Shown one piece after another: positions 62,452 to 64,000 of a stretch of 64,000 nucleotides of DNA. Positions within the stretch are counted from its first letter, which is position 1. Each line of letters opens with the position of its first letter. A program made the translations under genes and the position numbers. The notes beneath the pieces were generated by a model. The model ran no database searches, was not told where the DNA came from, and saw only the letters and a program-made list of their open reading frames with translations. The stretch is from JBGSUZ01 sp043770095 (GTDB lineage Bacteria; Bacillota; Clostridia; Peptostreptococcales; Acidaminobacteraceae). The stretch spans positions 62,001-126,000 of the forward strand of contig JAYVIR010000092.1 of NCBI GenBank assembly GCA_043770095.1, in the 5' to 3' direction.

Positions 62452-63231
62452 CTATCTCAAAAATCCAGTAAGAGGGCTTGATGCCTGTGATGTCGAACAA
62501 ACTTTTCCAAGACCTGCTTCAAACGCCATCCGTCCCGCTTCAACAGCCTTTCTAAAAGCTTCTCCCATAAGAACTGGGTTAATGGCTGTGGCAATGGCCG
62601 TGTTGACCAGAACGGCATCTGCGCCCATCTCCATCGCTTCAGCCGCTTCTGAAGGTCTCCCAATTCCAGCGTCAATAACGATAGGAATGTCTATTTCATC
62701 TATGATCATTTGTATGAGAGACTTTGTCAGTATCCCTCGATTAGAGCCGATAGGCGATCCTAGTGGCATAATAGTCGCTGCCCCTGCTTCAACAAGCGCT
62801 TTTGCTGCCATTAAGTCTGGACTCATATAAGGTAAAACGACAAACCCTTCTCTCGCAAGAATTTCTGTTGCTTTGATGGTCTCCCTATTGTCAGGCATCA
62901 AGTATTTCATATCTGAAATGACTTCAATCTTAATCCAATTACCGCAGCCCATTTCTCTTGCTAAACGTGCAATACGAACCGCTTCGTCTGCATTTCTAGC
63001 GCCTGATGTATTGGGCAGTAGTTGCATATGACTAGGAATATAGCGCATCATGTTGTCTTCAGGCGCCTCTAAATTCACACGGCGCAGTGCCATCGTTATA
63101 ACTTCAGAACGACTTGAAACCACTACTTGAGGTACTATTTGATGATTTGAAAATTTGCCCGTTCCGATAAACAACCTTGATTCTAAGCGTCTTTCTCCAA
63201 TCACCAAAGGTCCTTGATTTGATTTCCCCAT
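62452..63231 (-). CDS. thiG: thiazole synthase ThiG
   Basis: Assembles the thiazole phosphate from deoxyxylulose-5-phosphate, dehydroglycine and ThiS thiocarboxylate. 259 residues with LFIGTGKFSNHQ, the Schiff-base lysine in NWIKIEVISD and the phosphate-binding DAGIGRPSEAAEAMEMG. Ribosome site GGAGG; follows thiF by 1 base. Confidence 0.96.
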   Translation of the reverse strand: MGKSNQGPLVIGERRLESRLFIGTGKFSNHQIVPQVVVSSRSEVITMALRRVNLEAPEDNMMRYIPSHMQLLPNTSGARNADEAVRIARLAREMGCGNWIKIEVISDMKYLMPDNRETIKATEILAREGFVVLPYMSPDLMAAKALVEAGAATIMPLGSPIGSNRGILTKSLIQMIIDEIDIPIVIDAGIGRPSEAAEAMEMGADAVLVNTAIATAINPVLMGEAFRKAVEAGRMAFEAGLGKVCSTSQASSPLTGFLR

Positions 63232-63232
63232 C

Positions 63233-63838
63233 TTACACCTCCCGATTATCCAGTAGTATCCTCAGAACCGCATGACTCTGATGGGCAGCAGCTAAAATGA
63301 CTCTTGGTGCCATCAACCCATTTTCGATCGTACTTTCCGTGCATAAGTCACCAATCACATAAAGTTGCTCACCCAATTTTCTGGTTCTAATGTCGTTAGC
63401 AGGTCCAAGGCCTGCCATTCCTGATGCCGTTACTAATGGCATTTTTCCTAAGTTCTCTAGCCATTCATCCATCAGCATACTTTTGTTTTCTGCTAGATCA
63501 AAGGCTTCTACCATCACATCGACACCCTCAAAGATTGTTTTTATATTTGTAGGGTCAAGATACACATCATGTGTCACTAATTGAAGATCAGGGTTAATGT
63601 GTCGCAAGACTTCTTTTATAGCATCCGTTTTTTTCATGCCAATATGCCTTCTGTCATAATGTTGACGATTCAAATTGCTAATCTCCACTAGGTCAAAATC
63701 CGCAAGAATCAGACGTCCAACGCCACATCTTGCAAGGTGTACGGCAACGTTCGAACCAAGACCGCCTATACCGGCAATACCCACAGTTGCTCTACTTAAG
63801 ATTGCCTGTGTCCCAGGTGTATTTCTAAGCGTATGCAT
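63233..63838 (-). CDS. thiF: ThiF-family sulfur-carrier adenylyltransferase (short form)
   Basis: Adenylates the ThiS C-terminus. 201 residues with GIGGLGSNVAVHLARCGVG, DFDLVEISNLNRQ and the ATP-site R-rich loop. Shorter than E. coli ThiF and without the zinc-binding C-terminal half, as in the clostridial short form. ATG 63838 follows GGAGG by 8 bases; the GTG at 63847 is closer to that site and less likely. Confidence 0.92.
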   Translation of the reverse strand: MHTLRNTPGTQAILSRATVGIAGIGGLGSNVAVHLARCGVGRLILADFDLVEISNLNRQHYDRRHIGMKKTDAIKEVLRHINPDLQLVTHDVYLDPTNIKTIFEGVDVMVEAFDLAENKSMLMDEWLENLGKMPLVTASGMAGLGPANDIRTRKLGEQLYVIGDLCTESTIENGLMAPRVILAAAHQSHAVLRILLDNREV

Positions 63839-63839
63839 C

Positions 63840-64000
63840 TCAACCACCTCCTACAAAACTGACAATTTCAACTTTTGAGTCTTCGTCAATTAGGTGCGTA
63901 GAGTAATTTGCTTTTGGAATGATCATACCGTTGACTTCAACCACAACTCTATCCATCTGCAAATCAAGATCTAAAAGCACTTGAACGACTGTACCTTTAA
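63840..64000 (-). CDS. thiS: sulfur carrier protein ThiS (5' end beyond window)
   Basis: C-terminal 52 residues of ThiS, ending VSFVGGG, with the di-glycine tail that is thiocarboxylated. VVVEVNGMIIPKANYST matches the ubiquitin-like fold. The stop is 1 base before thiF. It heads the visible thi operon; a TPP riboswitch, if present, would be upstream of the window. Confidence 0.92.
   Translation of the reverse strand, partial: KGTVVQVLLDLDLQMDRVVVEVNGMIIPKANYSTHLIDEDSKVEIVSFVGGG

Noticed and set aside
1..64000. CRISPR array, insertion sequence, prophage, tRNA or rRNA
   Set aside because: No regularly spaced repeats, transposase, integrase, structural phage genes or tRNA-like cloverleaf seen by eye on either strand.
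63840..64000. TPP riboswitch for the thi operon
   Set aside because: The visible end is inside thiS; any riboswitch would lie beyond the window.

Overview
This window looks like chromosomal DNA of a low-GC, spore-former-type Firmicute, most likely an anaerobic Clostridia relative. Support comes from the [FeFe]-hydrogenase maturation genes (hydE, hydF, hydG), the anaerobic sulfite reductase asrABC, the paired GlgC/GlgD arrangement, rubredoxin and ferritin-like proteins, strong AGGAGG ribosome sites, many TTG/GTG starts and consensus sigma-A promoters. The species cannot be named from sequence alone; a Fusibacter/Acidaminobacter-like fermenter is only a guess. About nine tenths of the genes lie on the minus strand. 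I saw no rRNA or tRNA gene, insertion sequence, phage module or CRISPR array.

Layout. 1-3.2 kb: queuosine precursor genes queC (partial), queE and queD in one transcription unit with a 2-hydroxyacyl-CoA-dehydratase-like protein and its ATP-driven activator. 3.4-7 kb: oligoendopeptidase F and a plus-strand DUF3298-type lipoprotein. 7-17 kb: glycogen operon glgB-glgC-glgD-glgA-glgP followed by a type I pullulanase. 17.2-23.9 kb: branched-chain amino acid genes, with an operon ilvN-ilvC-ilvD-ilvB behind an Ile-type T-box-like leader and a divergent ilvA; ilvD is split in two by a frameshift. 23.9-28.6 kb: an AT-rich zone with an ECF sigma factor, a frameshifted membrane partner, a 5'-truncated methyltransferase, Nudix hydrolase, an unknown protein and a GNAT pseudogene. 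28.6-31.4 kb: katG and a tandem ribbon-helix-helix protein.

31.5-40.1 kb: maltodextrin module (cyclomaltodextrinase, malE, malF, malG, LacI-type regulator, second pullulanase) with LacI-type operators on two promoters. 40.2-41.6 kb: pgi. Imported maltodextrins can be debranched and shortened, enter glycolysis through Pgi, or be stored by the glg operon. 41.8-45.1 kb: asrA-asrB-asrC plus a ferritin-like protein. 45.3-49.2 kb: hydrogenase maturation operon (TM1266-type regulator, hydE, hydG, hydF) behind an unusual leader in which three very short ORFs run into a terminator whose 3' arm is also the Shine-Dalgarno sequence. 49.6-52.9 kb: cysteine desulfidase-like gene with a textbook sigma-54 promoter, upstream palindromes and an adjacent sigma-54 activator with a cysteine-rich sensor.

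53-56.4 kb: a lipoprotein divergent from a histidine kinase / HD-GYP response regulator pair. 56.5-59.3 kb: rubredoxin with an unknown partner, pyroglutamyl peptidase, a membrane protein and a Nudix hydrolase. 59.4-64 kb: thiamine operon thiS (partial)-thiF-thiG-thiH-thiC-thiE-like.

The observations most worth following are the hyd leader attenuator, the sigma-54 cysteine module, the ilvD split with tandem duplications around ilv start sites, and the double-cubane-type reductase pair joined to queuosine genes.
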